Origin: Candidatus Yanofskybacteria bacterium RIFCSPHIGHO2_01_FULL_44_24
Lineage (GTDB): Bacteria; Patescibacteriota; Minisyncoccia; 2-02-FULL-40-12; GWA2-44-9
Direction: 5' to 3'
Length of the DNA stretch: 38,819 bases
NCBI GenBank assembly: GCA_001794215.1
Contig: MGJK01000016.1
Span: 1 to 38,819 of the forward strand
Position 1 is the first letter of the stretch, and each line of letters starts with the position of its first letter. Below the pieces are notes generated by a model. The model was given only the letters and a program-made list of their open reading frames with translations, did no database searches and was not told the DNA's origin. The position numbers and the translations under genes were made by a program. Shown one piece after another: positions 24,101 through 32,138 of the stretch.

Positions 24101-24260
24101 CCCCTTAACCCGCAAACCATTTATGGGGGACTTACGGAGCTCGACTGGTCAAGGCGAAGGTTCACGCGAGGAACTCGGCGGGAATCGCCTCGGCGAGTAA
24201 AAAATAAAATTTCAGCCGAAATTTATATCGTGCCCCCATAAATGGTTCGTGGGTTTGCTC
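24101..24260. repeat. Inverted-repeat element with variable arms, single shell
   Basis: Arms 24107-24129 and 24233-24255 pair at nearly every position, including ACCATTTATGGGGG with its exact complement. They enclose a core sharing CTTACGGAGCTCGAC, GGCGAGTAAAA and AAATTTCAGC-GAAATTTA-ATCGTG with 2766-2825. About 40 extra bases interrupt the core. Confidence 0.85.
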
Positions 24261-24298
24261 AAATTTCGGCACCCACTTTCAAAATATCGCGGCTGTTT

Positions 24299-24829
24299 CT
24301 ACGAATTAATCGTCATTGACCTGCTAATAGCCGCATCGCTTAATTTCAAGACGGTCTCTTTGATATGGTACGGATTGGGCACATCTTTCATCAGAAATTC
24401 CCTGGCCTCTCCGGCGCTCTGAATTCTTATTTCACCGAATTTAAGCATTGAGCCCAAGATTCCCCTTACAGCAATGGTTATGTCCTGTATTTTCTCAAGC
24501 CTTACCGTCGATACCCGCCGGTTGAAAAAACCGATCTGCTCGATATCGACTATCCTTTTATCGGTGACTACGAGGATATCCAGATAGTAATCTACCCAGA
24601 ATTTGCAGAATAAAAGCCAAACGAACAAAAGCCACATAGACTCGACGGCGATCACAAGATAAAGAGGCTCCCCTTCAATAAACAGGAAGCTTGCACTGCG
24701 GATAAAGACGAAATAAAAACCTAACGGCAGGAGAGCCATGACAGCCATCGAAAAGGCATGCGAAAAAACAACAAACCAATGCCGGCGGATTTTTAAAATA
24801 ATTTTCTCGTCCGGTCCGATATCAATCAT
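24299..24829 (-). CDS. Bacterial PH-domain (bPH2/YdbS-like) membrane protein
   Basis: The 176-residue protein has two transmembrane helices (about 20-45 and 55-80) and then a bPH2 domain: DILVVTDKRIVDIEQIGFFNRRVSTVRLEKIQDITIAVRGILGSMLKFGEI is characteristic. Function is unknown; family members occur in envelope or stress contexts. ATG at 24829 overlaps the TGA of the upstream gene (ATGA), so translation is coupled. A longer frame to 24886 would overlap that gene and is rejected. Confidence 0.85.
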   Translation of the reverse strand: MIDIGPDEKIILKIRRHWFVVFSHAFSMAVMALLPLGFYFVFIRSASFLFIEGEPLYLVIAVESMWLLFVWLLFCKFWVDYYLDILVVTDKRIVDIEQIGFFNRRVSTVRLEKIQDITIAVRGILGSMLKFGEIRIQSAGEAREFLMKDVPNPYHIKETVLKLSDAAISRSMTINS

Positions 24830-25095
24830 AGAGAATTGAGATATAGATTTATTCCCCCTAAGGCAGCTAAAGTAAGCCCTCCCCAAACTATGACGTAAAC
24901 CATCATCAGGAAAAAACTCCTCACTGGTTCCAGCGAAAAATTCTTATAGTGGTACATCATGATTGCCCCCATAATCAGGGCGAAGGCAAATAAAAACCCG
25001 AAAGCGGACCACAAAATAATCGGCGATACGCTTAAGAATATATTCGGCATCCCTGTCGGAAGCTGTGATGGGAACTGTGTAAATAAATCCGGCAT
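24826..25095 (-). CDS. Small membrane protein
   Basis: The 89-residue protein has two hydrophobic helices (about 28-48 and 63-86) separated by a short basic loop (HYKNFSLEP). No family was recognised. The four-base overlap with the PH-domain gene suggests the two proteins work together in the membrane. Confidence 0.65.
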   Translation of the reverse strand: MPDLFTQFPSQLPTGMPNIFLSVSPIILWSAFGFLFAFALIMGAIMMYHYKNFSLEPVRSFFLMMVYVIVWGGLTLAALGGINLYLNSL

Positions 25096-25191
25096 ATGGC
25101 TTAATTCTAAGGTATATATACTAAATCGTAAATACTTGATGTTTGGGACTCCCTCCTAATAACAGAAAAACAAGAAAAGTGCTAACTGAGG

Positions 25192-27096
25192 TTATTTAGA
25201 ATCAAAATAGGACGGGTCTATTTTAAGCACCGTCCCAAACGCTTCCTCTGCTTTTTCATCTTCGCCAATACGTTTATAGGATGTGCCCAAAGAAGCATAA
25301 GCTTCTGGTGTTTTATAACCAGAGGAGATTGCTCTCTCAAAATGCGCTGTTGCCATGACGGGATTTTTCTCCAGTTCCAAATAGCCTAAGACCAGCCAAA
25401 TTTTTCCTTTTTCTGGCCACTTTTGGGCAACCGAATATAACTTCTCTCTACCCAAGTCAAATCGCCCCAATAAATTATATATGTCGGCTGCGGCTACTTG
25501 ATCGTCATAATTTTGAGAGCGCGAGAGGCCTTCCAGTTTTATTTGGACATTTTCTGGCGTTATTTCAAACTCATCTATCACCTTTTTATTCTCTATATTA
25601 TTTCTAACAAGGATAAGATTATATGAATTTGCATAAACCAAGCGCCAGTTCGGATCATAAATCCGATTGATAGTGAAGCTTCTCATATGACCGTTGCGTG
25701 AATACATATAGAGAAAAATGGTATTGAAGCCGTACTGGGCATCTATGTTTTGCCATCCATCTTCAGAACTTAACGCTGACATATAGGTTTCGGACAGAAA
25801 AGTTGCCGAATGAGCCTCTGGTCTATTGTCTACAAAAACTTTCCATCGAGGATACAGGCGGTAAATTAAATAACTTCCAGAATCAAAATCATTAAAAATC
25901 GGCCCCTGCAAGTCTTGCTCTATAAAAAAATTGGCAGCCTGATTTGAGTTTGCGGTCAAGCCCAAACCCAGTTTTTTATAATTTAAAAGACTGCCAGTAT
26001 TTCCAAGAAAAATAAGATAACAAATAAAAATGATGAAAGTAATTATAGAGATTCGTTCTAAATTGTCACCCAAAATTGACTTTTTAAATTTATTTTTTAG
26101 CCATATAAAAATATTCTTTAAATTAGACGAAGCAGCTGGCAGAAAAACTAACCCAAAAAATGATAACAGTCTGAACATCATAAAACCTCCCATAGCAGTC
26201 GCGGCGGCGGCTAAGAAATAAAATATCGGCATAGCCCTGCGGTTGATTAGAAAACTAACTGCTAAAATGACGGCTGCCCATTGGAAAAACCTGATGGGAA
26301 TATTATCAAGTGGCGGACTTGATTTTAAAAAGTACGATGGAGGATAATTTTCGAGAACATTAATTCCGTAATTATTAAAAATATTTACCGGATAGAGTGC
26401 CCCTTCCAATCCGTTCGGATTGATAAGCGATACCGCAATCAACGCCAATAAAAGAAAGGCTAATTTTTTAGTAAGCTGATTCTTTCTAAAATTCTTATAA
26501 TCTTTAATAAACTTCTCAATTAAGAATCCGCCGACTAAGGCAATACCGACAATGAAAAATAAATGCATGTTCACCCAAATAAGTTGAACGGGTATTAGCC
26601 AAAATATTCTTTTACTTTGAGGATGCTCATTGAGATCAGCTAATAAATACAGTGAAATTGCTATAAACAGAAAACTCATCATTTCCGGACGGAGAATGGT
26701 ACGAGCCATTAAAATCATTATAGTCGGCAAAGAAAGAACCGATGCAAGCCAAAAGTTAGATTTTCTTACGGCAATAGCAAAAACGAGGCAAAAGGCAGCT
26801 AAAAAAACGATCGTCTTGAATATTACCAACCCAGCCCAGCCAATTCCCAAATAAAATAAATGAGCCATTACAGCGAACAGCCAGTTGTGATTTACGAAAG
26901 GATGTTCAGGCTCCGTATAGGTATAGAGATTCGAATAGATAATCCTAAAATCTCCACGCAGAATTAATTCCCCATTTTTTAGATGACGAGCCATATCATC
27001 ACCGCTGGGAAGTTCTATTTTATAAATCAAGAGGGAACCGTATAGGGTCAGCAGCAGAAAAAAAACCAGGATTTTTATAAATTTATTGCTTGCCAT
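25192..27096 (-). CDS. GT-C-like membrane protein with C-terminal TPRs
   Basis: The 634-residue protein has about 10-12 transmembrane helices over residues 1-370, a periplasmic-type domain, and three to four TPR-like helices at about 530-634 (AHFERAISSGYKTPEAYASLGTSYKRIGEDEKAEEAFGTVLKID). An acidic pair in the first external loop (SGDDMARH) and the overall layout resemble GT-C glycosyltransferases that use polyprenyl-phosphate sugars. The catalytic assignment is unproven. A TATAAT 11 bases before the ATG implies a very short leader. Confidence 0.7.
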   Translation of the reverse strand: MASNKFIKILVFFLLLTLYGSLLIYKIELPSGDDMARHLKNGELILRGDFRIIYSNLYTYTEPEHPFVNHNWLFAVMAHLFYLGIGWAGLVIFKTIVFLAAFCLVFAIAVRKSNFWLASVLSLPTIMILMARTILRPEMMSFLFIAISLYLLADLNEHPQSKRIFWLIPVQLIWVNMHLFFIVGIALVGGFLIEKFIKDYKNFRKNQLTKKLAFLLLALIAVSLINPNGLEGALYPVNIFNNYGINVLENYPPSYFLKSSPPLDNIPIRFFQWAAVILAVSFLINRRAMPIFYFLAAAATAMGGFMMFRLLSFFGLVFLPAASSNLKNIFIWLKNKFKKSILGDNLERISIITFIIFICYLIFLGNTGSLLNYKKLGLGLTANSNQAANFFIEQDLQGPIFNDFDSGSYLIYRLYPRWKVFVDNRPEAHSATFLSETYMSALSSEDGWQNIDAQYGFNTIFLYMYSRNGHMRSFTINRIYDPNWRLVYANSYNLILVRNNIENKKVIDEFEITPENVQIKLEGLSRSQNYDDQVAAADIYNLLGRFDLGREKLYSVAQKWPEKGKIWLVLGYLELEKNPVMATAHFERAISSGYKTPEAYASLGTSYKRIGEDEKAEEAFGTVLKIDPSYFDSK

Positions 27097-27107
27097 AATA
27101 TAGCTAT

Positions 27108-27113
27108 ATTATA
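27108..27113 (-). promoter_or_regulatory. Extended -10 box close to start codon
   Basis: TGTTATAAT on the minus strand lies 11 bases before the ATG at 27096, giving a 5' leader of about 4 bases. Confidence 0.4.
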
Positions 27114-27228
27114 ACAGATACTATGCTTTGTACTTGAAACTGTTATGGTTTCCGGTCCGTTACTTGATGTTTAGGACTCAAAAGAGCTATACTCATCCAT
27201 AGCATCTTCATTGAAAACAGGAGATTCG

Positions 27229-27618
27229 ATGCCCGACGATCAGAAGGCTTGCATTATCAACTACAAGGTCGGTTTCCTGAATGGCATCTGTCTGGGCTAC
27301 GCTTTCGACAAGCTCGAGCCGTGCTGCAGGACTTTTAATTTTGAATTTTTCCGGACAGGCAACACGAAGAAAAATTTTTTCTCGAAAGATTCTCTGCGCG
27401 AGGATACCGGTTCGGGCCTGAATTTAATAGTCCACGGCAACCAGCCCAAACTTACGCTCTCGACCATTGAAATATATTTCTGCCCTTGGTGCGGATCCCC
27501 CATAACGGTACAAAGGTCCAAGTCTGTCACCCTAAGACAGAGAATGATGGAGGTTCCCAATGGCTACGAAGAGGTGGCTGAGAAAACCCTTATAAAACCG
27601 CACAGAACCCCGCCATAG
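27229..27618 (+). CDS. Hypothetical protein with zinc-ribbon-like CPWCG
   Basis: The 129-residue protein was not recognised. It contains EPCCRTF and, near residue 90, the motif YFCPWCGSPI, which looks like half of a zinc ribbon. ATG at 27229 is chosen because AGGAG lies 6 bases upstream; a TTG six codons earlier is rejected. Its last codons and TAG stop form part of the terminator. It is isolated between convergent and divergent minus-strand genes. Confidence 0.6.
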   Translation: MPDDQKACIINYKVGFLNGICLGYAFDKLEPCCRTFNFEFFRTGNTKKNFFSKDSLREDTGSGLNLIVHGNQPKLTLSTIEIYFCPWCGSPITVQRSKSVTLRQRMMEVPNGYEEVAEKTLIKPHRTPP

Positions 27619-27629
27619 GCGGGGTTTTA
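27606..27629 (+). terminator. Terminator with the stop codon at its loop
   Basis: AACCCCGCC-ATA-GGCGGGGTT then TT; the TAG stop spans the loop and first stem base. Confidence 0.85.
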
Positions 27630-27658
27630 AATTAGGTAAAAATGAACTAAGAAAAACA

Positions 27659-27676
27659 GCCCCGCGATAGCGGGGC
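27659..27676 (-). terminator. Terminator of the 27.7-35.8 kb cluster
   Basis: The minus strand reads GCCCCGC-TATC-GCGGGGC followed by TGTTTTT, after the beta-barrel-like gene. Confidence 0.85.
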
Positions 27677-27683
27677 CGTATTA

Positions 27684-28343
27684 TCAAAAAGAAAACTGCA
27701 ACGTAACCCGGAACTCGTTCGGCGATTTTCCCGGTCCGACGAACCAATCAGCGATCACGAGCCCCTTAGGTACATACACCTGAAAGGCCGGTCCGACTCC
27801 TTGGCGAACGCCGACATCGACCGTGTAGATCATAAGGTAGCTCGCCCCCACCGCGACCCGACTGTTCAATTTCCTGGTCAAAGTCAACGGATCAATAAAT
27901 GACTGCTCAAACCCTCTATCCGAGAGCGGCTGGTAAGCACCCATAAAGGAATTGAGGGACCAGTTCTTGGTCTCGATCCACGGCGACGCCCAAAATTCCA
28001 GATGAGATCCGTCGGTCGTCGAAGCAAAAAGAACCGTCGGCATAATACCGTAAGTTGCACGATTGAGATTCAATCCCAAGCCGGCAAAATATTCTCGATA
28101 CGGCCCATGCGGATCCGGCGCGGCACCGATAGTAAGCACCGGACTGCCAAAAACCGGCTTGAGGGAGCGCTGATAGACCAGCCACGTCACCGAAGCCGAA
28201 CCGTAGCGCACATAGACAAAATTTGTCGGCCCTGAAGCCTGATCCGCCGGTTTGTTCTCCTGAGCCCAAGCCGGCGAAGAAAACACCCCGATCATCAATG
28301 CACCGATAGCCGAAAGAATTCCTTGCCTTCTGCTGTTTGCCAT
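27684..28343 (-). CDS. Outer-membrane beta-barrel-like protein
   Basis: The 219-residue protein has a signal peptide with cleavage near AWA/QEN (residue 27). Alternating amphipathic strands follow, ending FRVTLQFSF. A C-terminal Phe strand is the classical signal for BAM-dependent outer-membrane insertion. No specific family was recognised; a role as porin or lipid-related barrel is only possible. It is the last gene of the minus-strand ABC/AAA+ cluster, preceded by a strong hairpin, with AGGAGG 10 bases before the ATG. Confidence 0.65.
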   Translation of the reverse strand: MANSRRQGILSAIGALMIGVFSSPAWAQENKPADQASGPTNFVYVRYGSASVTWLVYQRSLKPVFGSPVLTIGAAPDPHGPYREYFAGLGLNLNRATYGIMPTVLFASTTDGSHLEFWASPWIETKNWSLNSFMGAYQPLSDRGFEQSFIDPLTLTRKLNSRVAVGASYLMIYTVDVGVRQGVGPAFQVYVPKGLVIADWFVGPGKSPNEFRVTLQFSF

Positions 28344-28383
28344 CTTGCTCTGCTGCCTCCTCTTTTTCTTTTTTCTATTGAAA

Positions 28384-28404
28384 GGCGGGCTGATAAAGCC
28401 CGCC
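28384..28404 (-). terminator. Intergenic hairpin (terminator or processing site)
   Basis: GGCGGGCT and AGCCCGCC arms, followed on the minus strand by TTTCAATA, lie between the ABC ATPase and the barrel-like gene. Confidence 0.6.
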
Positions 28405-28412
28405 GTCTGAAT

Positions 28413-29240
28413 CTACGAAGTATAAGGACCCTTCGGATCGCAGAATCTCTCCTTGATGACCTGAGCCAGCTGGAGAAACTTGGGAGAAAACTGAACATCC
28501 GGCTGATAGGCAATTCCTTCAGCCACTAAGTCAGCGATCTCAACAATTCTCGCGCCCGGAACAATCTTCCCTTCGGCGTCGCGGTCCCGACCCATGAACC
28601 AAATCCTGTCGGCTGCCATAAGAGCGGTCTCGATATCGTGAGTTACGAAAATCACGGTATTATCCTGGCCGTCAGTCTGGTCATGAGCCACCTCATTAAT
28701 CAGGGCACAGGCATCCTGTTTGGCCTTGTAGTCAAGGCCGCTGAAAGGTTCGTCCATCAGCAGAAAGTGCTCGCTGCACATCAGCTGTTCGACGATGGCG
28801 ATTCTCTGTCTCTGGCCGCCAGATAGCTGAGCAGGATAGTAATCCTTTCTTTCAGTCAGACCGAATTTACCAAGAAGACTCATGCCTTTTTCTCGGGACT
28901 GCTTAGCGGAGAGTCCGGTCTGTTTGCCTGCCCTGATAATGCTTTGCATCACCGTAAGCCAGGGATCGATATAGTAATTCTGGAAAACGACCCCTACTTG
29001 TCCGTTTCTTACGGGTTTGAGCTCCTGACCGATCAATACTTTTCCTGAGGCGGCCTTGCGTAATGCCGCAAGGATCATAAAGAATTGAGTCTTACCGACG
29101 CCGGACGGTCCAAGAATCGCTACAACCTGGCCTCGGCCCTCGATGTTTTCAATTTCCACGTTAACATCCCGCAATACTAAGTTGTCTCCGAATTGCTGGC
29201 AGACATTCTCAACTTTTAGAAGAACTTGCGGGGATGACAT
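28413..29240 (-). CDS. ABC transporter ATPase (nitrate/sulfonate/taurine type)
   Basis: The 275-residue ATPase has Walker A GPSGVGKT (44-51), Q-loop Gln87, signature LSGGQRQR (139-146), Walker B FLLMDEP (160-166) and H-loop FVTHD. It resembles SsuB/TauB-type import ATPases that pair with SsuC-like permeases. Its ATG shares one base with the permease stop (TGATG), indicating translational coupling and a complex. The substrate of the transporter is unknown; here its binding protein is an unusual OmpA fusion. Confidence 0.92.
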   Translation of the reverse strand: MSSPQVLLKVENVCQQFGDNLVLRDVNVEIENIEGRGQVVAILGPSGVGKTQFFMILAALRKAASGKVLIGQELKPVRNGQVGVVFQNYYIDPWLTVMQSIIRAGKQTGLSAKQSREKGMSLLGKFGLTERKDYYPAQLSGGQRQRIAIVEQLMCSEHFLLMDEPFSGLDYKAKQDACALINEVAHDQTDGQDNTVIFVTHDIETALMAADRIWFMGRDRDAEGKIVPGARIVEIADLVAEGIAYQPDVQFSPKFLQLAQVIKERFCDPKGPYTS

Positions 29241-30052
29241 CAGTGCTTCTCCTTTGACAGATAAGCATAAGGAAACAGGAACTTATGGCACTTGGCCAAG
29301 AAGAAATCCTGGAACAAAGCCAAGAACAAAATCGCAAGCTGAATGGCAAAGATGCCGTCAAGCTTGAAAAACTTGTTTTGGCTCAATAGAAGAACGCCGA
29401 CTCCGCCTTCAGAACGGCTCAATCCTTCAACCATGGTCAGCATTGTCCATCCGATGGCCGCATTCTGGCGGACAACATCGAACATTTGATCCAGTGTTCC
29501 CCGGATCACCACCTCCCAAACGATCCGCCACTCGCCCATTCTTAAAGTCCGGGCATGATCGAATTGTTCCTTGGGAATATTAACGACGACTGAGAACATT
29601 GCCGTCGTCATGAATGCTGTCATAGCAAATGTCATCAGCGAAACCTTGAGATAGTGGCCCCCGCCGAACATAAGCGTGAAAGCCAAGCTCCATCCCACCA
29701 AGCCCATGAATCTGAACTTTGATACCATGGTAAGGTAGGGTTTGACATGTTTTCCGACCAACGGAGAAACGGCAAGATAAATAATGGCCGCGGAAATCAC
29801 AGAGCTCAAGACCAGAACTTCCGCATTCAGCCAGAAACTCGTCCAAAGTTCAACGGCAAACCCCTGGTTCCACAACCGGAGAAAAGCCGTCCAAACTTCC
29901 GAAGGCTTCGGAAGAATCTTCCACGGAACAAAAAGCCAGATCATGGCCCAGAAAGTAAGGTGCATCAGGGCAATAGCCTGCTTTGAACCCATTAACAGCC
30001 CGGGATTGAACCCGGGACCGGTTTTTGTCTTCACCGCTGTGGCTGTGCTCAC
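29240..30052 (-). CDS. ABC transporter permease (SsuC/TauC type)
   Basis: The 270-residue membrane protein has about six helices and the BPD-transport EAA-like loop EQFDHARTLRMGEWRIVWEVVIRG (about 160-182), which contacts the ATPase. The start is GTG with GGGAGG 8 bases upstream. It is directly coupled to the ATPase gene downstream. The 184 bp upstream gap holds a perfect hairpin and no gene, separating it from the binding-protein/OmpA gene. Confidence 0.9.
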   Translation of the reverse strand: MSTATAVKTKTGPGFNPGLLMGSKQAIALMHLTFWAMIWLFVPWKILPKPSEVWTAFLRLWNQGFAVELWTSFWLNAEVLVLSSVISAAIIYLAVSPLVGKHVKPYLTMVSKFRFMGLVGWSLAFTLMFGGGHYLKVSLMTFAMTAFMTTAMFSVVVNIPKEQFDHARTLRMGEWRIVWEVVIRGTLDQMFDVVRQNAAIGWTMLTMVEGLSRSEGGVGVLLLSQNKFFKLDGIFAIQLAILFLALFQDFFLAKCHKFLFPYAYLSKEKH

Positions 30053-30189
30053 GGCTTTTTCCTCCCGCCCTCTTCTTCAATCCTCGGTTTTCAAGGATCC
30101 TGAATGCTCGCGCTTTGAAGCACGAACATTTTCTTAATCACTTTTCATTAGAGGTTATTAAGTGGCCTCATTAGAAACGAAACTAAGAA

Positions 30190-30220
30190 AATGGCCCGAC
30201 CCAATTGGGTCGGGCATTTG
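30190..30220 (-). terminator. Perfect palindromic hairpin after the OmpA-fusion gene
   Basis: The 22 bp perfect palindrome at 30194-30215 is followed by ATTTTCTTAG on the minus strand. It may be a terminator or attenuator within the cluster. Confidence 0.6.
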
Positions 30221-30236
30221 AAAACTTTTCGATGAA

Positions 30237-32069
30237 TTATCTGCCGAGAACGATCTCGACGCGCCGATTACGGGCTCGACCAGCAGGCGTGCTGTTGTCA
30301 GCAACGGGCTGATTCTGGCCAAGGCCCCGAACCTGCAAGCGGTTATCGGGGAAGGTCGAACGAGACTGATCCTGCAGCCAGTTCCTGACTGCCTGAGCGC
30401 GCCGCTCAGAAAGATCCTGATTGAAAGACGGATTGCCGACGTTGTCGGTGTGGCCCTCGATGCGCACCAGTTCGTTCTGGGCAACGCTTAGAACACGGCG
30501 CAACTCTTCAAGAGTCTGCAGAGCCGCAGGCGTAAACGTAGCCTGGCCGGTCTCGAACTCAATCTTCCAAGAAGCACGGGCCGATTCTGAAGTGATCTCC
30601 TCGCCCTTTTCAAACTGACGGACAACGCCGGTCGCTTCGCGCTCGGCCGCTTCCTTTCTCAGTTTGGCGACAGCCCTGATGTAAGTCTTGTTGGCGATCT
30701 GGTCATAAGGCTCGATCGTGGGAACTTCGTTCGGGTAATACTTGTGCATGTACCCGCCGAAAAGCTCATAGGAATCACGGAAGTAATCGGTCCCTCCGCT
30801 GAGGCCCCAGTACTTGAGGTTATCGGCCAGCGTAAACGCAAGCGAACCGCCAAGCTCAACCTCATTGCCTTCCTTATCCATTTCCTTGTCGCCAAGGTAA
30901 TACTTGAACCAGAAATTCGTGTCGGCCTCTTTATAGACCTGAGCTGAAAGCTCGGCGCCCTTTCTCAGAGCAACGTTGCTCGTGCGCAGGTGATCACCGG
31001 CCTCAGTCATGGCCGCCAAGAAATTCACAACCGTCTGGGAATTCAGCTTGTTCCAACGCTTGATGCCAAGAACTGAGTTCGGCATCTGCGATGAATTCTG
31101 GTGGCTCGAGAAAATACGAACCAATCCGCCGCGGGCGTTTTCACCGACCGTGGCCGTAACGTCAGCCGGCGTCCAGGTCGTCACAGAGTCGACGCAAGCA
31201 TCGACCGTCTTACCCGTACGGACACCGTTCTTGACTTCAGCGCGCTTTTCGCAAGCCTTACTGTTGTAAAGCTCGGAAGCCTGCGTGTAGTTAGCGGCAT
31301 CGCGGAAATTGATCGCATTCGGATCGTAAGTCCGCTGATCCACGTTAATCGGAATGTCATTCTGGTCAGCCCAGAAGAAAACAATGTTTTGATCGCCTTC
31401 ACGGGGCGCCGCCGCAACCATAAGGCCGCGAGCCGCCTGCGGATCAAGCTTGACCGCCGGCGGAGCAAGGAACGCATCCTCGCCGTCCGAACGGCCGCCG
31501 AAACCGATATTCTCAATGATCAAATCTTCGCCGAGCTTGCGGAACTGTTCGTTCCAGCCGGCAAGCTGGGCACCGAGCTGGTCGCCCATCAAGGTGGTCA
31601 TGTGGATACCCGAACTGCAGTCCTTCCGTCCGCCGGAAAGTTCCTGCGCGCACTTGAAAAGTTCGTCACGAAGCTGGTCCGTAGTGTCCTGACGCTCGAG
31701 GGTAAGTCCCACGCCGTACTTTTCCATCAACGAACCGCGGGTGGTCGTGAGACCGCCGTTGGCATAGATGATAGTCATATGAGCATTCCAAGCCCAGAAC
31801 TTGATCCTCATCTGAGGAAGATCCTTGTCCGTCGGCTCGCTGGAAGGAAGCGAAACGTTGGCATTGCCGGCAGCCGGACGACGGTTATCAACCTTCGGGG
31901 CATCCGACTTGTAATCCCGAAGATTGCGGTCAGCCTCGGGCACCGAAGACGCCGTTGTCTTCAGACCGGGAACCCAATTGTGAGTAACGACGTATTGGCC
32001 GACGAAAAATAGCAATAAGAGAACACCCAATACCAAAGCTCCGACTCGTACTCTGCTGACCTGGGCCAT
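30237..32069 (-). CDS. Solute-binding protein / OmpA C-terminal fusion
   Basis: The 610-residue protein has an uncleaved-looking N-terminal membrane anchor (about 8-28) and a periplasmic solute-binding-like domain (about 80-440). The segments MEKYGVGLTLERQDTTDQLRDELFKCAQ and WTPADVTATVGENARGGLVRIF recall the NMT1/SsuA group. A short coiled linker precedes an OmpA/MotB domain (about 497-610) with IEGHTDNVGNPSFNQDLSERRAQAV, which binds peptidoglycan. The fusion would hold a ligand sensor or feeder for the ABC permease against the cell wall. It follows the PspA-like gene after a strong hairpin. The ligand is unknown. Confidence 0.82.
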   Translation of the reverse strand: MAQVSRVRVGALVLGVLLLLFFVGQYVVTHNWVPGLKTTASSVPEADRNLRDYKSDAPKVDNRRPAAGNANVSLPSSEPTDKDLPQMRIKFWAWNAHMTIIYANGGLTTTRGSLMEKYGVGLTLERQDTTDQLRDELFKCAQELSGGRKDCSSGIHMTTLMGDQLGAQLAGWNEQFRKLGEDLIIENIGFGGRSDGEDAFLAPPAVKLDPQAARGLMVAAAPREGDQNIVFFWADQNDIPINVDQRTYDPNAINFRDAANYTQASELYNSKACEKRAEVKNGVRTGKTVDACVDSVTTWTPADVTATVGENARGGLVRIFSSHQNSSQMPNSVLGIKRWNKLNSQTVVNFLAAMTEAGDHLRTSNVALRKGAELSAQVYKEADTNFWFKYYLGDKEMDKEGNEVELGGSLAFTLADNLKYWGLSGGTDYFRDSYELFGGYMHKYYPNEVPTIEPYDQIANKTYIRAVAKLRKEAAEREATGVVRQFEKGEEITSESARASWKIEFETGQATFTPAALQTLEELRRVLSVAQNELVRIEGHTDNVGNPSFNQDLSERRAQAVRNWLQDQSRSTFPDNRLQVRGLGQNQPVADNSTPAGRARNRRVEIVLGR

Positions 32070-32097
32070 GTTCGTTTCCTCTCTCCTTTTTGTTGGT

Positions 32098-32127
32098 GGG
32101 CGTTGACGTCAATAGACGTCAACGCCC
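32098..32127 (-). terminator. Perfect 13 bp hairpin between cluster genes
   Basis: GGGCGTTGACGTC, loop AATA, then its exact complement. On the minus strand it is followed by ACCAACAAAAAGG, without a T run, so it is more likely an mRNA processing or stability site than a strict terminator. Confidence 0.5.
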
Positions 32128-32138
32128 GGTCGTTTCTA

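Noticed and set aside
24101..24260. Integron attC site
   Set aside because: Variable arms with conserved folding recall attC sites, but there is no integrase, no cassette array and the conserved core is longer than in attC.
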